DNA from: Polyangium sp. 15x6
Lineage (GTDB): Bacteria > Myxococcota_A > Polyangia > Polyangiales > Polyangiaceae
DNA: 64,000 nucleotides
Assembly (NCBI RefSeq): GCF_029960785.1
Contig: NZ_JASBQE010000025.1
Coordinates: 62,001-126,000, forward strand
Direction of reading: 5' to 3'
The first letter of the stretch is position 1, and each line of letters starts with the position of its first letter. Of this stretch, positions 56,368 through 64,000 are shown one piece after another. Both the position numbers and the translations under genes were made by a program. The notes under the pieces were generated by a model. The model was not told where the DNA came from. It was given only the letters and a program-made list of their open reading frames with translations, and did not search any database.

Positions 56368-58707
56368 ATGCGTCGCCGCGCGTTTCGCCTCGTCTTCCTG
56401 GCCCTCGCCGCCTGCGGCCCCGCGAGTCTCCCTGCGCCGCCTCCCACGGAGACACCACGAAACGCGCCCGAAGACATAGCGCCTCCGCCGTGGCCCTTCG
56501 CGGATACCATCCTGCCCGCGCCGCCGGCTCAGGGAACGCCGACCGAGCCCGGCTCGCGCTCGGGTTTGCCCGAGGGGCTCGTGCGCGCCGTGGAGACGCT
56601 CTTCCGGAGCGGCCTCGCCGATCCGCGGGGACTGCCGTATCACGAGGCCGCCATCACGCTCACGACGCAGCCGGAAGGCCCCGGCGAGACCGTCGCGACG
56701 AAGGCGTTCGTGCTCCCGGGGCCGGACAACGGGCCGCGGTTCGGCGTCTTGTGGAATGGCCTCGTGGCTCCGCTCGTCGCCGTCGGCCCGCCGGCGGACT
56801 TGCGCGCCGATATCGAGTCGCTCCGGGCCAGCGACAAACGCATCTGCGACCAGCAATCGGCCCATTTCCCCGGAATGCCTTGCATCCGAACGCGCGGGCC
56901 CCGGCCGGAGCTCGAGTCCCACAGGCTCGAACAGATCCTGCCGATGCAGGTCGCGATGCTCGTGCAGCTCGGCGAGAACACCCTCGCGCGGGCGCTCTGG
57001 GAGCTCTGGATCGCGGGCGAGGATCTCGCGTTCACCCCCGAGCTCTCCGGGCGCGAGCGGGACATGTTCGCGCGGCTCGCCGAGCATTTTTTGCATGTGC
57101 TGCGTGACCGCGCGCTCTGGGCCCACGTGCGGGGGGACGACGCGCTCGCGCTCGCGAGCTTGCGTGGCCTTGCCCGGCTTTCGCCCGCGCTCTCCGCGCG
57201 CGCGGCCGCGCTCGGGGTCGACGAGCCCACCGTAAAACTCCTCGCCGAGCCGCCGGGGCCCTTGCTCGCGGACCAGGAGAAACGCGCCGCGCGGAAGGCC
57301 CCGGCCCCGAAAGGTTTGCCTTCGCCCTTGCCCGCGGATCCGGCGGCGCGCGTGGCGGCGCTCGTCGCGGCGCTCGGCGAGGTGCGCGAGCCCGCGTTCG
57401 GGCGATCTGGCGCGCAGTCACAAGTCCTCGAAGACCCGATCTTGCGAGCGCTACTCGCGGAAGGCGAAGCGGCGGCCTTGCCGCTCGCGGAGGCGCTCGC
57501 GAACGATGAACGATACACGCGATCGATATGGTACGAGGCGCACGGCATCATGCTGCTCACGGTCCGCGACGTCGCCGAGCTCGCCCTCGACACGCTCGCC
57601 GCGGATCTCCCACTCGCGCCTGCGCCGCCCGACGAGACGAAGCAACAAAAGGCTGCACGATTCCGGGAGGCCGCGGAAAAGTTCAAATCGATCCCCGCGG
57701 ACGAACGCTGGTTCCGCGATCTCGCGGACGACACCGCGGGGCCTCTGCGGTGGGCGCAGGCGGCCACGCGTATCGTCGGGCCCACGGACGCGCCCCGCCG
57801 GAGCCCCGACGCCTCGGATTTCCTCGCGCTCTTTTTGCGCGTGGACGGGCCGCCCCGACCTCGCTTCGCGGGCCTCGCGTCTCGCAAAAATCCCTCGGTC
57901 ACCGAGCTCCTCGCGCGGCGCATGAGGCAGCTCGCCGACATGAAGCGGCACGAATACCTGCGCGCCTCGTGCGAGATGGGCCTGCTCCTCGCGCTCTGGG
58001 ATCCCAGGGGCGCCACGCGCGCGCTCCGCGAGGGGACCGAGCCCTTGCGCAAGGGCTGGAAAGAAATCAAGGACCCCGACGCGGACGAGCTCGGCCCATG
58101 CCTCGCCGTGTTTTACGTCGCGCGATCGGCCTCGGGGGACGAAAAGGCGTTCGACGAATACGCGTCCTTCATCCGCGAGATCGACCCCGCGACCGTTCCC
58201 CCGAGGGCAGGCACGCTCCTCACGCTCCTCGCGCCCCTGGCCCTCCGGCCCACGCGCCCTTCCATCGTCGCCGCCGGACGCGCGATGTTCGCGACCAAGA
58301 CCTCGCCATGGGCCACCCGCTTCCGGCGCGGCGAGCGCGACGATTTGCTCGAGCCCTCCTTGCTGCGAATCCCCGGCATGCGCGAGCTCGTCCTCCCGGC
58401 GCTGGAGGACAGGTCCGCGGTCGGCGCCATCGAGATCGACGAATACGGAGAAGCAGAATGGGGCCTCGACGGCGCGGGCGAATTCGACCGTGAGCACGAG
58501 CAGGTCGACCCGCGGGATCCCGGCGCCGCGCCCTCGAACTCGAAGATGCCGCTCCGCGTGTGTGATCGCGTCGCGAGCGTACTCGCGCAGCGCATCGGCT
58601 CGGCCGCGCCGTTCCGGATGTACTGGATCGAGCCGCGGCGCGACGACGCCATCGCCGCGATCCGGACCTTCGTCGTGACGAAATCCGAGTCGCCCCGCGC
58701 CCCCTGA
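56368..58707 (+). CDS. Large lipoprotein of unknown function
   Basis: The 779-residue protein starts at ATG 56368 with signal RAFRLVFLALAACG (lipobox Cys at about 16) and a Pro-rich linker. Residues 70-300 are mixed, with GPRFGVLWNGLVAPLVAVGPP. Residues 330-640 are strongly alpha-helical, with Leu/Ala spacing suggestive of HEAT- or TPR-like repeats (LLAEGEAAALPLAEALAND, YEAHGIMLLTVRDVAELALD). No enzymatic motif is visible. It may be an outer-membrane scaffold. The start is 86 bp from the divergent membrane-protein gene. Confidence 0.55.
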   Translation: MRRRAFRLVFLALAACGPASLPAPPPTETPRNAPEDIAPPPWPFADTILPAPPAQGTPTEPGSRSGLPEGLVRAVETLFRSGLADPRGLPYHEAAITLTTQPEGPGETVATKAFVLPGPDNGPRFGVLWNGLVAPLVAVGPPADLRADIESLRASDKRICDQQSAHFPGMPCIRTRGPRPELESHRLEQILPMQVAMLVQLGENTLARALWELWIAGEDLAFTPELSGRERDMFARLAEHFLHVLRDRALWAHVRGDDALALASLRGLARLSPALSARAAALGVDEPTVKLLAEPPGPLLADQEKRAARKAPAPKGLPSPLPADPAARVAALVAALGEVREPAFGRSGAQSQVLEDPILRALLAEGEAAALPLAEALANDERYTRSIWYEAHGIMLLTVRDVAELALDTLAADLPLAPAPPDETKQQKAARFREAAEKFKSIPADERWFRDLADDTAGPLRWAQAATRIVGPTDAPRRSPDASDFLALFLRVDGPPRPRFAGLASRKNPSVTELLARRMRQLADMKRHEYLRASCEMGLLLALWDPRGATRALREGTEPLRKGWKEIKDPDADELGPCLAVFYVARSASGDEKAFDEYASFIREIDPATVPPRAGTLLTLLAPLALRPTRPSIVAAGRAMFATKTSPWATRFRRGERDDLLEPSLLRIPGMRELVLPALEDRSAVGAIEIDEYGEAEWGLDGAGEFDREHEQVDPRDPGAAPSNSKMPLRVCDRVASVLAQRIGSAAPFRMYWIEPRRDDAIAAIRTFVVTKSESPRAP

Positions 58708-58853
58708 ACGATATTTTCGTCGGAATCGACAGAACCCGAAAAAGCGCGACGGATCGCGTCCCCGACGGAACGATTTTATTCCGCATCGCCTCCTCGCCTA
58801 CGGGGTCGTCCATCCGCTATGCTACGTGTGGGTATCGGCCCCATACACGTGTC

Positions 58854-59921
58854 ATGACGAACGTCGCACTGCTCGGATACGGCCGCTTCGGCGCGGCGAT
58901 GGCCTCGCTCCTCCGGGACGCGAACGTCGACGTGCGAGCTCTCGACGATCGCTCCCACGTGCCGGAGGACATGCGCGTCACGTCGCTCCCGGATCTCGTC
59001 CGAGGCCGTGATTTCGTGGTGGTCGCCGTCCCCGTCACCGCCATGCGCCGCGCGTTCGGGGCGATGCGGCCGCTGCTCTCGCCCTCGCAGATCGTCGTGG
59101 ACGTGGGCAGCGTCAAGCTCGGCCCCTCGGCTGCCATGAACGAATGCTTCGGCGCCGAGATCCCCTGGGTCGCCACGCATCCCCTGTTCGGCCCGATCAG
59201 CCTCTCGCGTGGCGAGCGGCCGCTCGTCGCGGTGGTCTGTCCCAATTCGATCCACCCGGCGGCCGTCGACCGCGTGGTCAAACTCTACGAGCGAATCGGC
59301 TGCACGGTCGTCCTGGAGGACGAGGCCACGCACGATCGCAACATGGCCTGGACCCACGCCCTCGCATTCTTCGTGGCCAAGGGTATGCTCGACGCGGCCG
59401 TGCCCCTCGACATTCCGTACGCGCCGCCCTCGTTCCAGGCGCTCGCGCGGACCGTGGAGGCCGCGCGCTCGGACGCGGGGCACCTCTATGCCGCGCTCCA
59501 TCGTGAAAATCCCTATGCTGCCGAGGCCCGCCGGAAGCTCGTCGAAGCGCTCCTCGCCGCCGATCAGAACCTCTCTGGATCGGACGGGATGGCTCCGCCG
59601 CCGTCCTCCGCGCTCGTCTTGCCCTCCAAGGCGGGCACACAAGCCTTGCGAGAGACGCGGGATCTCATCGACGACCTCGATCGTGATCTCGTGGAGCTCC
59701 TCGGTCGACGGGCCCAGCTCGCGCGGCGCGCGGCGCGGGAGAAGGCGAAGCTCGGCCGCCCCGTGCGGGATCCCGAGCGCGAGGCGGAGCTCCTCGATGC
59801 GCGCAGGCGCTGGGCGGCCGAGCAGGAGCTCGATCCGGCCTCGGTGCACGAGATCTTCGACGCCATTCTCCGATTCTCCAGGCGCTTGCAGCACGAACCG
59901 CCCACCGGGGAAACGGACTGA
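58854..59921 (+). CDS. tyrA: Prephenate dehydrogenase fused to a C-terminal AroQ chorismate mutase
   Basis: The 355-residue protein has an N-terminal NAD-binding domain (ALLGYGRFGAAMASLL, residues 5-20) and the TyrA signature THPLFGPISLSRGERPLV; the catalytic His is expected in THPLFGP. Residues about 262-345 form an AroQ-type chorismate mutase helix bundle (LRETRDLIDDLDRDLVELLG, then RRAQLARRAAREKAKLGRPV). The domain order is TyrA-CM, the reverse of the E. coli T-protein. It should convert chorismate to prephenate and then 4-hydroxyphenylpyruvate. First gene of a Phe/Tyr operon with DAHP synthase and pheA. Confidence 0.9.
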   Translation: MTNVALLGYGRFGAAMASLLRDANVDVRALDDRSHVPEDMRVTSLPDLVRGRDFVVVAVPVTAMRRAFGAMRPLLSPSQIVVDVGSVKLGPSAAMNECFGAEIPWVATHPLFGPISLSRGERPLVAVVCPNSIHPAAVDRVVKLYERIGCTVVLEDEATHDRNMAWTHALAFFVAKGMLDAAVPLDIPYAPPSFQALARTVEAARSDAGHLYAALHRENPYAAEARRKLVEALLAADQNLSGSDGMAPPPSSALVLPSKAGTQALRETRDLIDDLDRDLVELLGRRAQLARRAAREKAKLGRPVRDPEREAELLDARRRWAAEQELDPASVHEIFDAILRFSRRLQHEPPTGETD

Positions 59922-59986
59922 TTTTTTGTGGCCCGGCCGAGGCCGTCGCGGCATCCAACAGGACACCGACTCTAGGGGGAACTTAC

Positions 59987-61132
59987 ATGATTGTCACACT
60001 CGAGCCCGACGCGCCTGAATCGCGCGCCGAGGCGGTCGTCCGCCTCGCGGCGCGGTATCCGGGGGTCTCGGTCCAGAAATTCGTCTTTCGCGGCGAATCC
60101 ATCTCCATCACGGAGGTGCACCTCATCGGCTCGACGCGCGCCGTGCCGACGGAACCCTTCGAAAGTTTGCCCGGCGTACGCAAGGTCGTCCGCGTCTCCC
60201 GGAAATACCGGCTCATCGGTCGACACCATCCGGACGCCGAGACGCACGGGTTCGAGTACAACGGCGTCCAGTTCGACGAGAAGCGCGTCCACGTCTTCGC
60301 CGGCCTCTGCGCCGTCGACACGCGCGAGCACGTCGCGAAGATGATGGCCGCCCTCGAACAGGCCGGCATCCGGACGACGCGCATGGGCGCGTACAAGCCG
60401 CGCACGAGCCCGTACGATTTCCAGGGCCTCGGCAAAGCGTGTTTGCCCTGGGTCTTCGAGCTCGCGGGCAAGCACGGCATCAAGGTGATCGCCATGGAGG
60501 TCACCGACGCGCGCCACATCGACGAGATCAACACGTCGCTCGCCGCGGCAGGCGATCCGACGGGCGTCATGCTCCAGATCGGCACGCGCAACACCCAGAA
60601 CTTCGAGCTCTTGAAGCAGGTGGGCCAGCAAAAGCGCTTCCCGGTGCTGTTCAAGCGCGGCATGGGCATCTCGCTCGAAGAGTCCTTGAACGCCTGCGAA
60701 TACGTGGCGAGCGAGGGCAACCCGAACATCGTGTTTTGCCTGCGCGGCGTGAAGACGCACCTCGGCGATCCGCACCGGAACCTGGTCGACTTCTCGCACG
60801 TGCCCGTCGTCCGCCGGCAGACGCGCCTGCCCGTGTGCATCGATCCGTCGCACGCGGTCGGCCGCATGGACAACGCGCCCGACGGCCTCCCCGACATCTT
60901 CCACGTCGTGGGGCAGGGGATCATCGCGGGCGCTTCCATGGTGCTCATCGATTTCCACCCGCGGCCCGACGAGGCGCTCTGCGACGGCCCGCAGGCCCTG
61001 GAGCTTTCGACCTTGCCGCGTTTCGCGCGGTACGTGGAGAGCGTGCGGCTCGCGTACGCAGGGATCATCCGCGAGCTCGGCGCGGCCGCGGCGCCGCCGC
61101 CCGCATCGTCGTCGGAGCCGAGCGCCGCTTGA
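59987..61132 (+). CDS. aroF: 3-deoxy-7-phosphoheptulonate (DAHP) synthase, class I-beta
   Basis: The 381-residue protein starts at ATG with AGGGGGAAC upstream. An N-terminal ferredoxin-like regulatory domain (residues 1-70) is followed by a TIM barrel with MGAYKPRTSPYDFQGLGKA, GTRNTQNFELLKQVG and VCIDPSHAVG, the family's conserved metal- and PEP-binding blocks. It condenses PEP and erythrose-4-phosphate, the first step of the shikimate pathway. The FL domain in this class usually binds Tyr or Phe. It is 65 bp after tyrA, and its stop overlaps the next start. Confidence 0.93.
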   Translation: MIVTLEPDAPESRAEAVVRLAARYPGVSVQKFVFRGESISITEVHLIGSTRAVPTEPFESLPGVRKVVRVSRKYRLIGRHHPDAETHGFEYNGVQFDEKRVHVFAGLCAVDTREHVAKMMAALEQAGIRTTRMGAYKPRTSPYDFQGLGKACLPWVFELAGKHGIKVIAMEVTDARHIDEINTSLAAAGDPTGVMLQIGTRNTQNFELLKQVGQQKRFPVLFKRGMGISLEESLNACEYVASEGNPNIVFCLRGVKTHLGDPHRNLVDFSHVPVVRRQTRLPVCIDPSHAVGRMDNAPDGLPDIFHVVGQGIIAGASMVLIDFHPRPDEALCDGPQALELSTLPRFARYVESVRLAYAGIIRELGAAAAPPPASSSEPSAA

Positions 61133-61974
61133 TCGAGGCCCGAGGCGCCGTGGAGGGGATCTCGGTCGCTTGCCTCGGTCCCTCGGGCACGTTCAGCGAG
61201 GAGGCAGCCTCGCGCCATTTCGGGCCGGACGCCCGGTCGGTGTTCTGCACCTCGATCGACGATGTCTTCGACGTGGTGGAGGCGCGCGCGGCCCCATTCG
61301 GCGTCGTGCCCGTGGAAAACTCCCTCGAAGGCGCGATCGGCCATACCCTCGATCACCTCGTCGCCTCGCCGCTCCGCATCTCCGGCGAGGTCGCGCTCCC
61401 GATCCGGCAACACCTGCTCCGGCGCGACGGAGAGCTCGGCGGGATCACGCGTGTCTACGGGCACGCGCAATCCCTCGCCCAATGTCAGCGATTCTTGAAA
61501 AAGACGCTCCCGCTGGCCGAGCGCGTCGCCGTCTCCAGCAACGCCGAGGCGGCGCGCCTCGCCGCGCTCGAGCCCGGTTCCGCCGCCCTCGCGAGCAAGC
61601 GCGCGGCGGCCATCCACGCGCTCGCCATCCTCGCCGAGGGGGTCGAGGACGATCCCACGAACACCACGCGCTTCCTGGTGATCGGCGAAACCGGCGCCGC
61701 GCCCTCGGGCCACGACAAGACCTCGCTCGTGATGTCGGCGCCAAACCGCCCAGGCTCGATGGTCGCGCTCCTGCGCCCTTTCTCGCGGCACGGAGTCAGC
61801 ATGACCAAGCTCGAATCGCGCCCCTCGAGGCGAGGCCTCTGGGATTATCTCTTCTTCGTCGACGTCGAGGGCCACGCAGAGGAAGCCGCCCTCCGCCGCG
61901 CCCTCGTCGACCTCGAAGCACGCGCAGGCTACCTCAAGGTCCTCGGCTCGTACCCGATGGCGCGTCCCTGCTGA
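61129..61974 (+). CDS. pheA: Prephenate dehydratase with ACT domain
   Basis: I chose the TTG at 61129, which overlaps the upstream stop (TTGA); GTG 61150 is possible. The 281-residue protein has the PDT motifs GPSGTFSEEAAS (about 18-29), VENSLEGAIGHTLDHL and TNTTRFLVIG, and a C-terminal ACT domain (SLVMSAPNRPGSMVALL followed by ESRPSRRGLWDYLFFVD) that binds Phe. It makes phenylpyruvate from prephenate. No chorismate mutase is fused; that activity comes from tyrA-CM upstream. Confidence 0.93.
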   Translation: MIEARGAVEGISVACLGPSGTFSEEAASRHFGPDARSVFCTSIDDVFDVVEARAAPFGVVPVENSLEGAIGHTLDHLVASPLRISGEVALPIRQHLLRRDGELGGITRVYGHAQSLAQCQRFLKKTLPLAERVAVSSNAEAARLAALEPGSAALASKRAAAIHALAILAEGVEDDPTNTTRFLVIGETGAAPSGHDKTSLVMSAPNRPGSMVALLRPFSRHGVSMTKLESRPSRRGLWDYLFFVDVEGHAEEAALRRALVDLEARAGYLKVLGSYPMARPC

Positions 61975-61977
61975 GCA

Positions 61978-62312
61978 TTGGTCTCATCTGGGAGGCGCCT
62001 CGCCGGGGCTCTGCCCCGGACCCCGCGGGGGCTGTTCGCCCCTCGACCCGAACCAGGGCAAGCCCTGGACTCGGGGTGGAAGAACTGCGCTCCGCGCAGT
62101 TCTTCCAACGGCCGGTGGCAAGACCACGGACAACGTTGCCGGTTGAAAGGTCAGCGCGGCTGTCTTGGTTGGCAGGGGTCGTTCCTCGGCCTGTTCGAGG
62201 AACTGCGCATCGCGCAGTTCCTCGACAAAAGGTCCAGCGCTTGCGCTGGTCCGGGTCCAGGGGCGGATAGCCCCGGTGGGGCCTGGGGCAACGCCCCAGC
62301 GCGGCGCTCCTG
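61978..62312. repeat. Dispersed multi-hairpin element, copy 4
   Basis: This occupies the 378-bp gap after pheA; the pheA stop lies at its left edge (TGAGCATTGGTCTCA, shared with copy 1). Left arm: GCCGGGG/CCCCGG, CCAGGG-CAAG-CCCTGG (62053-62068) and GGAAGAACTGCGC with loop TCC (62078-62106). Right arm: CGAGGAACTGCGC with loop ATC (62196-62224), CCAGCG-CTTG-CGCTGG and GGGGC/GCCCC stems. Compared with copy 3, the right stem shows a T-A to G-C compensatory change. It may act as the operon's 3' end. Confidence 0.85.
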
Positions 62313-62352
62313 ATCGGAACTTCCTCGCCCCATCGAAGGCTCCTCGCGTACC

Positions 62353-63837
62353 ATGGAAACCATGGAATACGCGCACGGTCGGCCGAGGTCTGGATCCAGC
62401 ACGAGCGCTCCTTCGTGGCTCGTCGTTTTCGCTTCATCGCTCGTGATCGTCGCGGCGCCCGCGTGCGTCGCGCCCGAGGTGGACGAGCCGTTCGTCGAGA
62501 CGGCGACGTTTGCGTACACGGTCCCGGGGAAAGGGACGGCGACCACGCTCGACGTCGCCGGCTGGAACCTCGAGTGGTTCGGCGACGCGAGCCGCGGCCC
62601 CACGAACGACACGCTCCAGCGGCAGAACGCGTACGACGTGATCAGCGGCGCGGACATGGATCTCTGGGGCGTCGAGGAGATCGTGAGCGTCTCGCAGTGG
62701 AACACGCTCAAATCGCAGCTCACGGGGTATGCCGGGATCCTCTCGAACGACCCGATCGTGACGAACGGGTCGTCCTATTACACCACGTCCGAGCAAAAGC
62801 TCGGTTTCCTCTACAAGACCTCGATCGCGACAGTGCAGAGCGCGCGCGTGATTCTGACGGCCTACGACTACGAGTTCGCCGGGAGGCCTCCGCTCGAGGT
62901 GAAGCTCTCGGTGACGCTGAACGGCACCACCGACGACGTGGTCGTCATCGTGCTGCACATGAAGGCGCTCGCCGATTCCGCGAGCTACGAGCGGCGGCTC
63001 GACGCGTCCGCCGCGCTGAAGTCCTATCTCGACACGAATTACCCGACGCAGAAGGTATTCGTCATCGGCGATTTCAACGACGACCTCGACAAGTCCATCT
63101 CGGGCAACGCCACGCCCTACGCCAACTTCCTCGCCGACGGGGCGGATTACCATTTCGCCACGAAGGTCCTCACGGACGCGAACATCTCGTCGACGTCGAG
63201 CGGCGGGGCGACCCTCGATCACCACCTCGTCACGAACGAGCTCGCCCTGGCCCTCGTCCCCGGCTCCGTCGAAGCCTACCGCGTCTCCAATTTCATCCCG
63301 AGCTACGCCTCCACGACGAGCGATCATTTCCCAATCCTGAGCCGCTACACCTGGGCCGCCGCCAAACCCGCCCAGGTCGTGATCAACGAGATCTGTGCAA
63401 ACGAGCCCGGCAGCAGCGTGACCGGCGAGTTCATCGAAATCGTCAACATCGGCGGCGCCCCCGCCACCCTCGACGGCTGGACGATCTCGGACTCCACTTC
63501 AATCCGGCACACCTTCGCCGCAGGCACGACGCTCGCCGCAGGCAAGAGCCTGGTCGTCTTCGGCACGGCCGCCGGCATCCCCGCGGGCACGCCGAACGCA
63601 ATCGCGAGCAGCACGAGCAACCTGGGCCTCGCAAACGGCGGCGACGCCGTCTACCTGCGCGACACGACGGGCACGACGAAGGACTCGTTCAGCTACCCCG
63701 CCTCCCTCGCCGCAGTCGACGGCGTCAGCATGAACCGCAGCCCCGACGCCGCCGAAAGCGCCACGTTCGTCCTGCACACGACCCTCGTCGCAGCCGCAAG
63801 CTCGCCAGGCACGCGGGCGAATGGGGCGGGGTTCTGA
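62353..63837 (+). CDS. Exported endonuclease/exonuclease/phosphatase with lamin-tail domain
   Basis: The 494-residue protein has a signal region (LVVFASSLVIVAAPAC; a lipobox-like APAC at about 38). The EEP domain shows VAGWNLEWFG, GVEEIVS (catalytic Glu), HMKALAD, VIGDFNDDLD (Asp/Asn pair) and SDHFPIL (the final Asp-His). After about residue 335 a lamin-tail domain (VVINEICANEPGSSVTGEFI, WTISDSTSIRHTF) provides binding. Predicted secreted or surface DNase or phosphodiesterase. ATG 62353 is used; ATG 62362 is equally possible. Confidence 0.88.
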   Translation: METMEYAHGRPRSGSSTSAPSWLVVFASSLVIVAAPACVAPEVDEPFVETATFAYTVPGKGTATTLDVAGWNLEWFGDASRGPTNDTLQRQNAYDVISGADMDLWGVEEIVSVSQWNTLKSQLTGYAGILSNDPIVTNGSSYYTTSEQKLGFLYKTSIATVQSARVILTAYDYEFAGRPPLEVKLSVTLNGTTDDVVVIVLHMKALADSASYERRLDASAALKSYLDTNYPTQKVFVIGDFNDDLDKSISGNATPYANFLADGADYHFATKVLTDANISSTSSGGATLDHHLVTNELALALVPGSVEAYRVSNFIPSYASTTSDHFPILSRYTWAAAKPAQVVINEICANEPGSSVTGEFIEIVNIGGAPATLDGWTISDSTSIRHTFAAGTTLAAGKSLVVFGTAAGIPAGTPNAIASSTSNLGLANGGDAVYLRDTTGTTKDSFSYPASLAAVDGVSMNRSPDAAESATFVLHTTLVAAASSPGTRANGAGF

Positions 63838-63840
63838 TCG

Positions 63841-64000
63841 GAGGCGCCGCGCCGGGGCGCTGCCCCGGGCCCCGGCAGGGGCTATCCGCCCCTGCACCCG
63901 GACCAGGCACGGCCTGGACCGAGGGTGGAAGAACTGCGCTCCGCGCAGTTCTTCCAACGGGCCCGTGGGAAGGCGTTCCCCGTCGAAAGGGCAGCGCGGC
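63841..64000. repeat. Dispersed multi-hairpin element, copy 5 (cut by window end)
   Basis: The left arm follows the nuclease stop: GCCGGGGC/GCCCCGG, GGGGC-TATCC-GCCCC, a shorter stem CCAGGC-ACG-GCCTGG (63903-63917) and GGAAGAACTGCGC with loop TCC (63927-63955), then GGGCCCGTGG and a GGGCAGCGCGGC linker start. The remainder lies outside the window. Confidence 0.8.

Overview
The window looks like chromosomal DNA from a soil myxobacterium of the Sorangium/Polyangium type (order Polyangiales). The evidence is very high GC, many exported lipoproteins with Pro/Gly/Ala-rich linkers, a MYXO-CTERM sorting tail, a DUF2378-type protein, ferritin-like and imelysin lipoproteins, and GC-rich hairpin repeats between genes. 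The taxon is inferred from these hallmarks; no marker gene gives a species. No rRNA, tRNA, integrase, transposase or Cas gene was seen.

Layout. 1-3105: 3' end of hypE, a CoA-transferase/GNAT fusion and a VIT-type transporter. 3306-5921: a GH116 glycosidase, followed by a G-rich 42-bp periodic array. 6241-9387: a TetR regulator divergent from an ene-reductase, a SnoaL-like protein and an SDR, with an 18-bp perfect palindrome between them. 9655-14372: a lipoprotein, then a three-gene cassette (SDR, LysR, NmrA-like) lying exactly between two 73-bp direct repeats; the right repeat is the 3' end of a PLP racemase/aldolase gene. 14377-20927: lipoprotein hydrolase, DEAD-box helicase, DJ-1/PfpI membrane protein, ferritin-like lipoprotein. 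21028-27809: imelysin - di-haem peroxidase - imelysin - HTTM operon, probably iron-regulated, followed by an M28 peptidase. 27815-37518: lipoproteins, an APC permease, an exported methyltransferase, a MauG-type peroxidase, an Asp-box propeller and a MYXO-CTERM beta-helix protein. 37536-46994: ligA, SDR, DUF2231, a Kef-type antiporter, DUF4142. 47001-54631: VOC, Rieske oxygenase, methyltransferase, DUF2378, a CMD-family protein with an in-frame TGA that looks like selenocysteine, a frameshifted P450 and a GNAT. 55034-64000: membrane protein, lipoprotein, the aromatic amino acid operon tyrA-CM / DAHP synthase / pheA, and an exported nuclease-lamin-tail protein.

The two strongest signals outside ordinary genes are (1) the probable selenoprotein at 51587-52615, where TGA replaces the second Cys of a CxxC motif and is followed by a bSECIS-like hairpin, and (2) a dispersed intergenic element present five times (about 41.2, 47.9, 54.7, 62.0 and 63.8 kb). 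It is built from mirror-image sets of long hairpins whose stems change by compensatory substitutions. One copy (41.2-41.8 kb) carries an internal array of ACACGTGT palindromes spaced exactly 42 bp apart. Both deserve follow-up.
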